Under the pieces are notes generated by a model. It was not told where the DNA came from. It ran no database searches and saw only the letters and a program-made list of their open reading frames with translations. 64,000 nucleotides of DNA from Burkholderia sp. BCC1644 (GTDB lineage: Bacteria > Pseudomonadota > Gammaproteobacteria > Burkholderiales > Burkholderiaceae): positions 186,001 through 250,000 of the forward strand of contig NZ_CADFEI010000011.1 in NCBI RefSeq assembly GCF_902833225.1, written 5' to 3'. Within the stretch, counting starts at the first letter, position 1. The number at the start of each line of letters is the position of its first letter. This document shows, one piece after another, positions 25,566 through 33,798 of the stretch. The translations under genes were made by a program, and so were the position numbers.

Positions 25566-26867
25566 TCAGGTCCGGCCGAGCGCCGTGCCGAGCGCTTCGG
25601 ACGCCGCGGTGAGGTCCGGCGGTGCAACGCCAGCCGCGATCTTCAGCAGCGCCGCGCGCAGCATGTCGGACGCGTGGCCGTGCGCGTCGAGGCCGCCGTC
25701 GGCGAGCGGCACGCCGTGGGCGGCACGGCGCCACGCGAGGCCGAGCGTATCGGCCAGCAGTGCCGCGTGGCCGAGGCCGAGCGCGCACGCGGCCGTGCCG
25801 ACCCGGTACGCGGCGCCGGACGCGTGCCACGCAGCACCTGCGTCGGCCCTGGCCGGGTCGGCCGCGAGGTCGACCATCGACGCATCGGCCGTCTGCAGGA
25901 AATCCTCATAGGCATGCGCGTTGACGGTCACGACGCCGAGCGCACGGGTCGGCGCGACGGCGACCGCGTCGTGCTCGGCCCGCGCGGCATCGGCTTCCCA
26001 CAGCGCCTCGGACGCCGGCGTGCCGGCGACGTGCCAGTCGACCGTCAATCCGTAGTCGTGCAGCACGTCGACGAGCGCAACGTCTTCCGCCGCAGCGCCG
26101 AACAGCGCGAAATCGCGCCACAACAGCGCCACCGTTTCGCGCACGAACTCGGGCGGTGCGCTGCGCCGGCCCTGCGCATGCTCGCCGAGCAGCAGGTTGG
26201 TCCGCGCGAGAAAGCGCTTCAGCTCGGGCGCGCCGCTGGCGCGCAGCGCGCGCAGGCACGCGTTCGCGAGCCGCCAGAAATCGTACGGCCCGTCGTCGGT
26301 CAGCGCGACCTGCATCGCGTCGAGTTCGTCCAGCGCCGCGTCGGGCGCGCCGTGCTCCGCGCGCAGCGCGCCTAGCAGCGCCTGCTCGTAGCGGGCGCGG
26401 ATCCGGGCCGCGAATGCGTCGGGCAGCGCGCGCAGCGTGGCCGGCGGCACCGCGCGGCCGACGAGCGCGAGCGCGTCGAGCGGTGCGCTCGCGCGCAGGT
26501 CGGCGGCGCTTTGCGCACGCAATGCACGGAAATGGTCGAGGAGAACGGGCGAGCAGGCGAGCTCGCGCAGGTTGTGACGCCCGACGGCCGCACGAAAGTC
26601 GCGCAGCGCGGCGCGCCAGCCGGCCGAAGTCGGCTCGGCGGCGACCAGCGGCACAGCGGCCGCCAGTTGCCCGGCGAACCGGGCGGCAGGCAGCCAGCCG
26701 GCTTCCGCCAGCACGGCCGCGGCGGCCGACAGCGGTGTTGCCGCATCGTCGTGCCGCCCGAATGCGTCGGCGGCCGCCGCAAGCCACGCGTCGGCCGCGC
26801 GCACGGCCCCGCCACGCGGGTTGGGCAGTGCGTCAGGGTGGGGAACGTTCGCCGGATCGGACGTCAT
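25566..26867 (-). CDS. Uncharacterised Ala-rich helical protein (433 aa), possibly FimL/ChpA-N-like
   Basis: A 433-residue Ala-rich protein, almost entirely helical by eye, with no signal peptide or membrane segment. It lies between the rubredoxin gene and yqgE on the same strand. Features include repeated helical hairpins, LREL...LLDHF...RALRAQSAADL, and an HVAGTP...EALWEADAARAEHD stretch. I do not recognise a catalytic motif. In other betaproteobacteria rubredoxin often neighbours type IV pilus chemotaxis (pil-chp) genes, and the helical pattern is reminiscent of FimL or the N-terminus of ChpA, but this is a guess from context. ATG 26867 was used; a GTG two codons upstream is possible. Confidence 0.6.
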   Translation of the reverse strand: MTSDPANVPHPDALPNPRGGAVRAADAWLAAAADAFGRHDDAATPLSAAAAVLAEAGWLPAARFAGQLAAAVPLVAAEPTSAGWRAALRDFRAAVGRHNLRELACSPVLLDHFRALRAQSAADLRASAPLDALALVGRAVPPATLRALPDAFAARIRARYEQALLGALRAEHGAPDAALDELDAMQVALTDDGPYDFWRLANACLRALRASGAPELKRFLARTNLLLGEHAQGRRSAPPEFVRETVALLWRDFALFGAAAEDVALVDVLHDYGLTVDWHVAGTPASEALWEADAARAEHDAVAVAPTRALGVVTVNAHAYEDFLQTADASMVDLAADPARADAGAAWHASGAAYRVGTAACALGLGHAALLADTLGLAWRRAAHGVPLADGGLDAHGHASDMLRAALLKIAAGVAPPDLTAASEALGTALGRT

Positions 26868-26971
26868 GGACACGCGCGCCTGTCATCGTCAAGTCGCTCG
26901 CACCACCCGCGGCGCGCGAGCGCCGGGCCGATGCGAGGCCTGAGCGGGGTGTCCGTGGGCCAGCGGTCCGG

Positions 26972-27142
26972 TCAGATCTGGACCATCTCGAAGTCTTCCT
27001 TGCGGGCGCCGCATTCGGGACACGTCCAGTTGATCGGGACGTCTTCCCAGCGCGTGCCCGGGGCAATGCCCTCTTCCGGCAGCCCGGCTTCTTCGTCGTA
27101 AATCCAGCCACAAATCAGGCACATCCAGCTCTTGTATTCCAT
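26972..27142 (-). CDS. Rubredoxin
   Basis: A 56-residue rubredoxin. Two CxxC knuckles, CLICGWIYD near residue 8 and CPECGARKEDF near residue 41, bind one iron; EDVPINWTCPECG is the conserved second loop. It is a one-electron carrier in the cytosol. ATG 27142 gives the exact family length; the frame is open further upstream to 27220 without homology. It is divergent from thiD with a 253-bp gap and may be the first gene of the minus-strand run to plsC. Confidence 0.96.
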   Translation of the reverse strand: MEYKSWMCLICGWIYDEEAGLPEEGIAPGTRWEDVPINWTCPECGARKEDFEMVQI

Positions 27143-27395
27143 CTTAGCCGCGTCGGGAAAAGTCGGTAAATTCGGGAGCCATGATGGTACCGTGTCGGGG
27201 CCGGACTGCCTAGCAATCACGCTGGAGGACCGCGACTACGTTGCGCTGCGCTAAAAAATCCGTCGTGCGGGCCGGATTCCACCGCATAATGGTTGAAAAG
27301 TGCGGCCTGCCGGGCAACACAGGGCCAAAAATGGCCACTCGCCTCGCCGTCCGCATCTCCGTCGCTTTCCCGTTTTTCTCTTGCCCCATTTTTAC

Positions 27396-28262
27396 ATGTC
27401 CAGCAACGCCCCTCCGATCGTCCTCACCTTCGGCCTGTCCGATCCCACCGGCGGCTCCGGCCTCCAAGCCGATCTGATGACCCTGGCGAGCATGGGCTGT
27501 CACGGCGTATCCGTCCTGACGGGCTACACCGTGCGCGACTCGGCCGCCTGCGACGAAGTGACCGGCCTCGACCCCGAGGTCGTCGCCGCGCAGGCGCGCA
27601 TGCTGCTCGAAGACATGCCGGTTGCCGCGTTCAAGATCGGCGCGGCGACGCGCGCGGAAGTCGTGAGCGCGATCGCCGAGGTCGTCGCCGACTACGACGG
27701 CGTGCCGCTCGTGCTCGCGCCGGACTTCACGCTCGACGACGAACACGTGCTCGCGGCCGACGACCTGCGCGAATCGATCGCCGACCTGCTGGCGCCGCAA
27801 ACCACGCTGCTGGTCGCCGACTACGCGACGCTGATCGCGCTCGCGCAGCCGGACGGCGACGCCGAGGCACCGAATCTCGACGCGGCCGTCTCGCACCTGC
27901 TGTCGCAGGGCTGCGAGTACATCCTGTCGTCGGAGCCGGGCTCGCACCGGCTCGTCAACACGCTGTACGGCGAGGAAGGCCAGCTCCGCGAGGACATGTG
28001 GGATCGCTCGCCGCACCGGCTGATGGGTATCACCGACACGCTCGGCGCGGCGATCGCGGCACTGCTTGCAAACGGCCAGGAACCGCCCGAAGCGGTTCGC
28101 GAGGCACAGGAATACTTGTACCAGGCCGTGCGCGACGCGTTCCGGCCCGGCATGGGCGCGTACCTGCCCGACCGGTTCTTCTGGGCGCGCAGCAATGAAG
28201 ACTCGGACACGCCGCCGGCCGTGAAGGCCGACCCGGTAACGAGGACGTCGCACCGCCATTGA
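27396..28262 (+). CDS. thiD: ThiD-family hydroxymethylpyrimidine/phosphomethylpyrimidine kinase
   Basis: A 288-residue ribokinase-superfamily enzyme of the ThiD/PdxK branch, which phosphorylates HMP and HMP-P in thiamin synthesis. GLSDPTGGSGLQADLMTLAS with GVSVLTGYTVRDS is the substrate-binding N-terminal signature, and FKIGAA follows. Near the C-terminus the usual HGTGCTLS reads MGITDTLGAAIAAL, so the usual Cys is Asp and the Gly-rich anion hole is altered. An Asp at that place is the rule in ribokinases and pyridoxal kinases. HMP(-P) kinase is the best call, but substrate preference could differ. It converges on groEL with a shared terminator. Confidence 0.82.
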   Translation: MSSNAPPIVLTFGLSDPTGGSGLQADLMTLASMGCHGVSVLTGYTVRDSAACDEVTGLDPEVVAAQARMLLEDMPVAAFKIGAATRAEVVSAIAEVVADYDGVPLVLAPDFTLDDEHVLAADDLRESIADLLAPQTTLLVADYATLIALAQPDGDAEAPNLDAAVSHLLSQGCEYILSSEPGSHRLVNTLYGEEGQLREDMWDRSPHRLMGITDTLGAAIAALLANGQEPPEAVREAQEYLYQAVRDAFRPGMGAYLPDRFFWARSNEDSDTPPAVKADPVTRTSHRH

Positions 28263-28365
28263 CGCAGGCACGGCGGGCATGCCCCGCCGTCATACCTGCC
28301 GCGCCGCTTCGGGCGCGACGCCTCCGGCCGCCCGGTGCACGCATCGAAATCCTCGCGCCAATAAA

Positions 28366-28393
28366 AAAAGACCCGCATCGCTGCGGGTCTTTT
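28366..28393. terminator. Bidirectional intrinsic terminator between thiD and groEL
   Basis: A perfect 12-bp stem, AAAAGACCCGCA (28366-28377) and TGCGGGTCTTTT (28382-28393), with loop TCGC. A-rich sequence on one side and T-rich on the other gives a U-tract in both directions, so it can end both converging transcripts. Confidence 0.9.
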
Positions 28394-28448
28394 CTTTTGG
28401 CTGGAACGCGCATCGCTGCGCGCTCCGGACACCATCGACCGAAGTCGA

Positions 28449-30089
28449 TTACATGTCCATGCCCATGCCGCCCATGCCGCCCGGCATGCCGCCCGGCATC
28501 GGTGCGTCTTCCTTCGGCAGTTCTGCGACAGCTGCGTCCGTCGTCAGCAGCAGGCCTGCAACCGAAGCTGCGTTCTGCAGTGCGGTACGCGTGACCTTGG
28601 TCGGGTCGACGACGCCGGCTTCAACCATGTCGACGTACTCGCCCGTTGCTGCGTTGTAGCCGTAGTTGCCCGTACCTGCAGCAACTGCCGCCACCACGAC
28701 GCTGGCTTCTTCGCCGCCGTTCGTGACGATCTGGCGCAGCGGCTCTTCCATTGCGCGCAGCACGATCTTGATGCCGGCGTTCTGGTCGGCGTTCGCGCCG
28801 GTCAGGCCTGCGATCGCGGTGCGAGCGCGGATCAGCGCAACGCCGCCACCTGCCACGATGCCTTCTTCCACAGCTGCGCGCGTTGCGTGCAGTGCGTCTT
28901 CGACACGTGCCTTCTTTTCCTTCATTTCGACTTCGGTCGCTGCGCCGACCTTGATCACTGCAACACCGCCGGCCAGCTTGGCCACGCGCTCTTGCAGCTT
29001 TTCACGGTCGTAGTCCGACGTCGCTTCTTCGATTTGCGCGCGCACTTGCTTCACGCGTGCTTCGATGTTCACGGCTTCGCCTGCGCCGTCGATGATCGTC
29101 GTGTTTTCCTTGCCCACTTCGATGCGCTTCGCCTGGCCCAGTTCTGCCAGCGTTGCCTTCTCGAGCGTCAGGCCGGTTTCTTCGGCGATCACTTGGCCGC
29201 CCGTCAGGATCGCGATGTCTTCCAGCATCGCCTTGCGACGATCGCCGAAGCCAGGCGCCTTGACCGCAACGGTCTTCAGGATGCCGCGGATGTTGTTCAC
29301 GACCAGCGTTGCGAGCGCTTCGCCTTCGATGTCTTCAGCGATGATCAGCAGCGGACGGCCAGCCTTCGCGACTTGCTCGAGCACCGGCAGCAGATCACGG
29401 ATGTTCGACACCTTCTTGTCGTGCAGCAGCACGAACGGGTTGTCGAGGACGGCGACTTGCTTTTCCGGGTTGTTGATGAAGTACGGCGACAGGTAGCCGC
29501 GGTCGAATTGCATGCCTTCGACGACGTCGAGTTCGTCGGCCAGCGACTTGCCGTCTTCGACGGTGATGACGCCTTCCTTGCCGACCTTGTCCATCGCTTC
29601 AGCGATGCGATCGCCGATCGACGTGTCGCTGTTCGCCGAGATCGAGCCGACCTGTGCGATTTCCTTGTTCGTCGTGCACGGCTTGCTGATCTTCTTCAGC
29701 TCTTCGACAGCCGCTGCGACTGCCTTGTCGATGCCGCGCTTCAGGTCCATCGGGTTCATGCCCGATGCGACGTACTTCATGCCTTCGCGAACGATCGATT
29801 GCGCGAGGACGGTTGCCGTCGTCGTGCCGTCGCCTGCGTTGTCGCTGGTCTTGGAAGCGACTTCCTTGACCATTTGCGCGCCCATGTTCTGGAGCTTGTC
29901 CTTCAGCTCGATTTCCTTCGCGACCGACACACCGTCCTTGGTGACCGTCGGGCCGCCGAAGCTGCGCTCGAGCACCACGTTGCGGCCCTTCGGACCCAGC
30001 GTGACCTTGACTGCGTTGGCGAGAATGTTCACGCCTTCGACCATCTTCGAACGGGCGGAATCGCCGAATACGACGTCTTTAGCTGCCAT
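28449..30089 (-). CDS. groEL: 60-kDa chaperonin GroEL
   Basis: A 546-residue group I chaperonin that forms the double-ring folding chamber with GroES. N-terminus MAAKDVVFGDSARSKMVEGV, ATP-binding blocks TLGPKGRNVVLE and GDGTTTATVLAQ, and the C-terminal GGM-rich tail (GGMPGGMGGMGMDM) are all canonical. It is 46 bp downstream of groES in a bicistronic operon controlled by the CIRCE/HrcA site upstream of groES. Codon usage is strongly biased, as expected for a highly expressed gene. Several Burkholderia carry more than one groEL copy; this one has the typical housekeeping context. Confidence 0.99.
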   Translation of the reverse strand: MAAKDVVFGDSARSKMVEGVNILANAVKVTLGPKGRNVVLERSFGGPTVTKDGVSVAKEIELKDKLQNMGAQMVKEVASKTSDNAGDGTTTATVLAQSIVREGMKYVASGMNPMDLKRGIDKAVAAAVEELKKISKPCTTNKEIAQVGSISANSDTSIGDRIAEAMDKVGKEGVITVEDGKSLADELDVVEGMQFDRGYLSPYFINNPEKQVAVLDNPFVLLHDKKVSNIRDLLPVLEQVAKAGRPLLIIAEDIEGEALATLVVNNIRGILKTVAVKAPGFGDRRKAMLEDIAILTGGQVIAEETGLTLEKATLAELGQAKRIEVGKENTTIIDGAGEAVNIEARVKQVRAQIEEATSDYDREKLQERVAKLAGGVAVIKVGAATEVEMKEKKARVEDALHATRAAVEEGIVAGGGVALIRARTAIAGLTGANADQNAGIKIVLRAMEEPLRQIVTNGGEEASVVVAAVAAGTGNYGYNAATGEYVDMVEAGVVDPTKVTRTALQNAASVAGLLLTTDAAVAELPKEDAPMPGGMPGGMGGMGMDM

Positions 30090-30135
30090 CTTCTAACTCC
30101 TTGAATTCTTGGGAATATGTACCGTCGGTGGACGC

Positions 30136-30429
30136 TTAGTTAGCGTTGACCACGGCCATGATGTCTTCTTCGCGCATGACCAGCAGTTCCTGGCCGTCGA
30201 CCTTGACGGTCTGGCCTGCGTACTTGCCGAACAGGACGCGATCGCCGACCTTCACGTCGAGCGCGATCGGTGCACCCTTGTCGTCACGCTTGCCCGGGCC
30301 GACCGCGAGGATCTCGCCTTGATCCGGCTTTTCAGCAGCGGCTTCGGGGATCACGATGCCCGAGGCGGTCTTGGTTTCCTGATCCAGGCGCTTGACGATC
30401 ACGCGATCGTGCAAAGGACGAAGGTTCAT
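30136..30429 (-). CDS. groES: 10-kDa co-chaperonin GroES
   Basis: A 97-residue heptameric lid of the GroEL chamber. Sequence begins MNLRPLHDRVIVKRL and includes the mobile-loop region ETKTASGIVIPEAA and the VGDRVLFGKYAG core. The ATG at 30429 is preceded by AGGAG at a 5-nt spacing; an in-frame GTG two codons upstream overlaps that Shine-Dalgarno sequence and was rejected. First gene of the groES-groEL operon. Confidence 0.99.
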   Translation of the reverse strand: MNLRPLHDRVIVKRLDQETKTASGIVIPEAAAEKPDQGEILAVGPGKRDDKGAPIALDVKVGDRVLFGKYAGQTVKVDGQELLVMREEDIMAVVNAN

Positions 30430-30502
30430 ATTCACTCCTCTCTTGACTGAGATTGAAGAACGCTTAGGGAATCTGCCCGGCGGATCGCCCGGCAGAGAAT
30501 TG

Positions 30503-30529
30503 TTAGCACTCTCGTGCAGCGAGTGCTAA
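30503..30529. promoter_or_regulatory. CIRCE element (HrcA operator)
   Basis: A perfect CIRCE inverted repeat: TTAGCACTC, 9-nt spacer, GAGTGCTAA. HrcA bound here represses groES-groEL until heat shock. It lies directly downstream of the -10 box, sharing one base with it, in the leader of the groES transcript. Confidence 0.97.
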
Positions 30530-30557
30530 TTATATGGACGGGTTTTGACAAATTCAA
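30529..30557 (-). promoter_or_regulatory. Sigma-70 promoter of groES-groEL
   Basis: On the minus strand TTGAAT (30557-30552), a 17-bp spacer and a perfect TATAAT (30534-30529). The -10 abuts the CIRCE repeat, which explains how HrcA blocks initiation. No sigma-32-type -35 (CTTGAAA) is clear, although CTTGAAT is close. Confidence 0.85.
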
Positions 30558-30951
30558 GAAGGGGAGCCGGACGAATTTTCAACCCGGCCCGGCAGCAGGA
30601 AAAGCACCCGAAAATCACAAAAAACCCTTTCAAAACAAAACCCTGACCCACGCCGCCCGGCCTGACAGGCGGGCCCGCTCGGCCTGCGAATCGCATCCAG
30701 CCCCGTTTGGACACCGGGTAAGCACGGAGTTCCTGCGGCCGGCGACATCGCATCGAAAAGCCCGCGCAGGCACCGATTCCGTCCGCCGCAGCGCGCCCGT
30801 TCACCGCGCCCGGCGACTGTCGCGCCCCCTGTCCGGCGATCCATCGCTCCGCATCGAAGCATTCATTTTAATTACGCCGATATTTACGTTTTTCCTCCCG
30901 GGAAACACTCGTCGGACCCCATCCGTAAGCCCTCCCATTACATTCAGTAAT
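30558..30951. other. Non-coding stretch between groES promoter and iron operon promoter
   Basis: About 390 bp with no recognisable gene. A short open frame on the plus strand (30514-30981) has no start signal or homology. The right end becomes AT-rich as it approaches the Fur-like box. Confidence 0.5.
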
Positions 30952-30970
30952 TTAGATGCGAATCATTCTC
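30952..30970 (+). promoter_or_regulatory. Fur-box-like site upstream of the iron operon
   Basis: GCGAATCATTCTC at 30958-30970 matches 10 of 13 positions of the right half of the GATAATGATAATCATTATC Fur consensus; over 19 positions the match is about 12. It lies 7 bp upstream of a strong -35 box, where bound Fur would block RNA polymerase. The iron-related genes downstream make this reading plausible. Confidence 0.6.
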
Positions 30971-30977
30971 GTTTACA

Positions 30978-31006
30978 TTGACATTCCCATTCGACACTCC
31001 TACGAT
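30978..31006 (+). promoter_or_regulatory. Sigma-70 promoter of the porin-efeB-fbpABC operon
   Basis: Perfect TTGACA (30978-30983), 17-bp spacer, TACGAT (31001-31006), about 100 nt upstream of the porin start. Confidence 0.75.
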
Positions 31007-31109
31007 GCGCCGCGTTGCGCTCTTCTTCATGCCCTGGCCGAACGGTGCCGAGCGTCGGGACAGCGACCGACAAGCAGGACTCCAAACCAATTAGAACCAG
31101 GGATTTGAT

Positions 31110-32576
31110 ATGAAGGTTGCGTCGTTCCATGGAGACCGCGTCCGCGACCGGATGCGCCCCGCCGCCTGTGCGGCCGTCCTCGCGTGCGCGTCGTTCGCGA
31201 GCGGCGCTGCGTTCGCCGCCACGCCGGTCGACGCGCAGCCCGAAGCGCCCGAGGCCGACCTCTCGATCCAGGCGAAGCCGACCGACATGTGGACCGGCAT
31301 CTGGACGCGCCAGAGCCTGCTCGGCGACATGGGCGGCATCCGCCCGTGGCTCGGCAAGTACGGCGCGACGCTGCAGATCACCGAAACCAGCGAATACCTC
31401 GCGAACCTGCGCGGCGGCCTGAACCGCGGCGGCGCCTACGACGGACTGACGACGGCCACGTTGACGGTCGACACGCAGAAGGCGATCGGCTTGGCCGGCG
31501 GCACGTTCAACGTCAGCGCGCTGCAGATCCACGGCACCAACCTGAGCGCGCGCAACCTCGGCACGCTCAACACCGCGAGCGGCATCGAGGCGCAGGACAC
31601 GACGCGCCTGTGGGAGCTCTGGTACCAGCAGTCGTTCCTCGACAAGCGCGTCGACGTGAAGATCGGCCAGCAGAGCCTGGACCAGGAATTCATGGTCAGC
31701 ACGTATGCGAACACGTTCGTCAACACGATGTTCGGCTGGCCCGCGCTGCCGTCGTACGATCTGCCGAACGGCGGCCCCGCCTATCCGCTCGCCGGCCTCG
31801 GCGTGCGCGTGCGCGCGCAGATCACGCCGAAGCTCACCGCGCTCGCGGGCGTGTTCGACGGCGATCCGCTCGGCAACAACCCGAGCAACCTGAGCGGCAC
31901 GAACTTCAACCTGCACAACGGCACGCTCTATATCGGCGAGCTGCAATACGCGCTGAACCAGCCTTCCGACGGCGAAATGGATACCGGGCACTCGAACGGG
32001 CTGCCGGGCACCTACAAGATCGGCGTCTGGTATCACAACGGCCGCTTCGCGGACCAGAGCACCGGCACCGACGGGCTGTCGCTCGCCGATCCCGCGTCGA
32101 ACGGCAACGCGCAGCAGCATCACGGCGACTACAGCTTCTACGCGGTGGCCGACCAGATGATCTGGCGCCCCGACCCGACCGGCCCGAGGAGCCTCGGCGT
32201 GTTTGCGCGCGTGATGGGCGCGCCGGGCGACCGCAACCTGGTGAGCTTCGCGGCCAACGCCGGCATCGTGCTGAAGGCGCCGTTCGAAGGCCGCGACAAC
32301 GACAGCGTCGGGCTCGCCGTCACGTACATCCAGGTCGGCAGCCACGTGACCGATCTCGACCAGGCCGCGCGGACGTTCGCGGCCGGCCCGTACGGCGTGC
32401 GCACCCGCGAGACGACCGTCGAGGCAACCTACCAGTACCAGGTCAACCCGTGGTGGGTCATCGCGGCCGACGCGCAGTACACGTTCAACGCCGGCGCAGG
32501 CCAGAACGCGAGCGACGCGACCCAGCCGCTGCGCAACACGTTCGTGCTCGGCGCACGCACGACGATCACGTTCTGA
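31110..32576 (+). CDS. OprB-type carbohydrate-selective porin family protein
   Basis: A 488-residue outer-membrane beta-barrel. Residues 1-36 are a signal peptide ending GAAFA. The mature part has RQSLLGDMGGIRPWLGKYG and then LQITETSEYLANLRGG, the hallmark of the OprB family, repeated amphipathic strands, and a C-terminal ...VLGARTTITF strand with terminal Phe. Family members let sugars cross the outer membrane. Here the gene leads an operon for iron handling, so the cargo may instead be an iron chelate. The ATG has AGGG at 8 nt; an internal ATG at 31152 would still keep a signal peptide. First gene of a six-gene run. Confidence 0.85.
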   Translation: MKVASFHGDRVRDRMRPAACAAVLACASFASGAAFAATPVDAQPEAPEADLSIQAKPTDMWTGIWTRQSLLGDMGGIRPWLGKYGATLQITETSEYLANLRGGLNRGGAYDGLTTATLTVDTQKAIGLAGGTFNVSALQIHGTNLSARNLGTLNTASGIEAQDTTRLWELWYQQSFLDKRVDVKIGQQSLDQEFMVSTYANTFVNTMFGWPALPSYDLPNGGPAYPLAGLGVRVRAQITPKLTALAGVFDGDPLGNNPSNLSGTNFNLHNGTLYIGELQYALNQPSDGEMDTGHSNGLPGTYKIGVWYHNGRFADQSTGTDGLSLADPASNGNAQQHHGDYSFYAVADQMIWRPDPTGPRSLGVFARVMGAPGDRNLVSFAANAGIVLKAPFEGRDNDSVGLAVTYIQVGSHVTDLDQAARTFAAGPYGVRTRETTVEATYQYQVNPWWVIAADAQYTFNAGAGQNASDATQPLRNTFVLGARTTITF

Positions 32577-32653
32577 GCGCCGCGCCCACGCCACCCGCCC
32601 ACGCCACCCGTTTTCGCGCGCCGCCGGCGCGGCGCGCTCCCCAGGAGATCCCG

Positions 32654-33787
32654 ATGATTCAATCCGCCCCGCTTCGCCGCCTCGCGACGGGCGCGCTGGC
32701 CGCCGCCGCGCTGACGGCCGCCGCCGGCGCGTTCGCCGAGCCGCAAGGCTTCCTCGAGACGCTGCATCGCCATACGCTGCTCGTCAACACGGTGCCCGAC
32801 AACGGCGACCAGAACCCGTACGCGATCGCGGTCGCGCCGGTGTCGGCCGGCGCGATCCAGGCAGGCGACGTGCTCGTCGACAATTTCAACAATGCGGCGA
32901 ACCTGCAGGGCACCGGCAGCACGATCGTCAACTACCGGCCGTCGACCAAGCAGATGAGCCTGTTCGCGACGATCCCGCGCGACCTGAAGGCGTGCCCGGG
33001 CGGTGTCGGCCTGTCGACCGCGATGACGATGCTGAAGTCGGGCTGGGTGATCGTCGGCAGCACGCCGAGCAACGACGGCACGACGTCGACCAAGGGCGCC
33101 GGCTGCCTGATCGTGCTCGATCCGCAAGGCAAGATCGCGTCGACGTGGTCGAGCGCGAACATCAACGACCCGTGGGGCAACATGGCCGTGGTCGACCGCG
33201 GCGACAGCGCGACGCTGTTCGTCAGCATGGCCGGCTTCGGTGTCGGCGGCGCGGACGGCAATCCGCCCGTCTACAAGCAGGCGACCGTGCTGCGTCTCGA
33301 CCTCGACGTGCCGGCCGGCAAGCCGCCCGTCATCAAGCAGGAAACGGTCGTCGCGAGCGGCCTCGGCGCGCAGGCCGACAAGGGCGTGTTCCTGGTCGGC
33401 CCGACCGGCCTCGCGCTGTCGGGCGACCAGAAGAAGCTGTACGTGTCGGATGCGATCGGCAACCGCGTCGTCGAGATCGACGATCCGCTCACGCGCGACA
33501 CGAGCGCGGGCGTCGGCCGCCAGGTCACGGCCGACGGCTTCCTGCGCCGCCCGCTCGCGCTCGCGACCGCGCCGAACGGCCATCTGCTCGCGACCAACGC
33601 GCTGAACGGCCAGGTCGTCGAGATCGATCCGGTCGCCGGCAAGCAGCTCTATGCGCGCTGGATCGACACCGACAAGGCGCAATCGCCGCCCGGCAACGGC
33701 GACCTGTTCGGGATCGCGATGACGCCGGCCGGCGACGGCTTCTATTACGTCCAGGACGACGTCAACACGCTGATGCTCGCGAAGTAA
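32654..33787 (+). CDS. Periplasmic NHL/beta-propeller-like protein
   Basis: A 377-residue exported protein with a signal peptide (residues 1-28, ending GAFA) and several repeats typical of NHL/SMP-30-type beta-propellers: GPTGLALSGDQKKLYVSDAI, NRVVEID, RPLALATAPNGHLLATN and NGQVVEIDPVAG. No catalytic motif is obvious. AGGAG precedes the ATG. It is 77 bp after the porin gene and 11 bp before the peroxidase gene, so it is likely part of the same periplasmic iron or haem system. It may act as a scaffold or a ligand-binding protein; function not known. Confidence 0.75.
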   Translation: MIQSAPLRRLATGALAAAALTAAAGAFAEPQGFLETLHRHTLLVNTVPDNGDQNPYAIAVAPVSAGAIQAGDVLVDNFNNAANLQGTGSTIVNYRPSTKQMSLFATIPRDLKACPGGVGLSTAMTMLKSGWVIVGSTPSNDGTTSTKGAGCLIVLDPQGKIASTWSSANINDPWGNMAVVDRGDSATLFVSMAGFGVGGADGNPPVYKQATVLRLDLDVPAGKPPVIKQETVVASGLGAQADKGVFLVGPTGLALSGDQKKLYVSDAIGNRVVEIDDPLTRDTSAGVGRQVTADGFLRRPLALATAPNGHLLATNALNGQVVEIDPVAGKQLYARWIDTDKAQSPPGNGDLFGIAMTPAGDGFYYVQDDVNTLMLAK

Positions 33788-33798
33788 CGGAGCCGACC

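Noticed and set aside
30514..30981. 155-codon plus-strand frame upstream of the iron operon
   Set aside because: It overlaps the CIRCE and Fur/promoter sites and has no start signal or domain.
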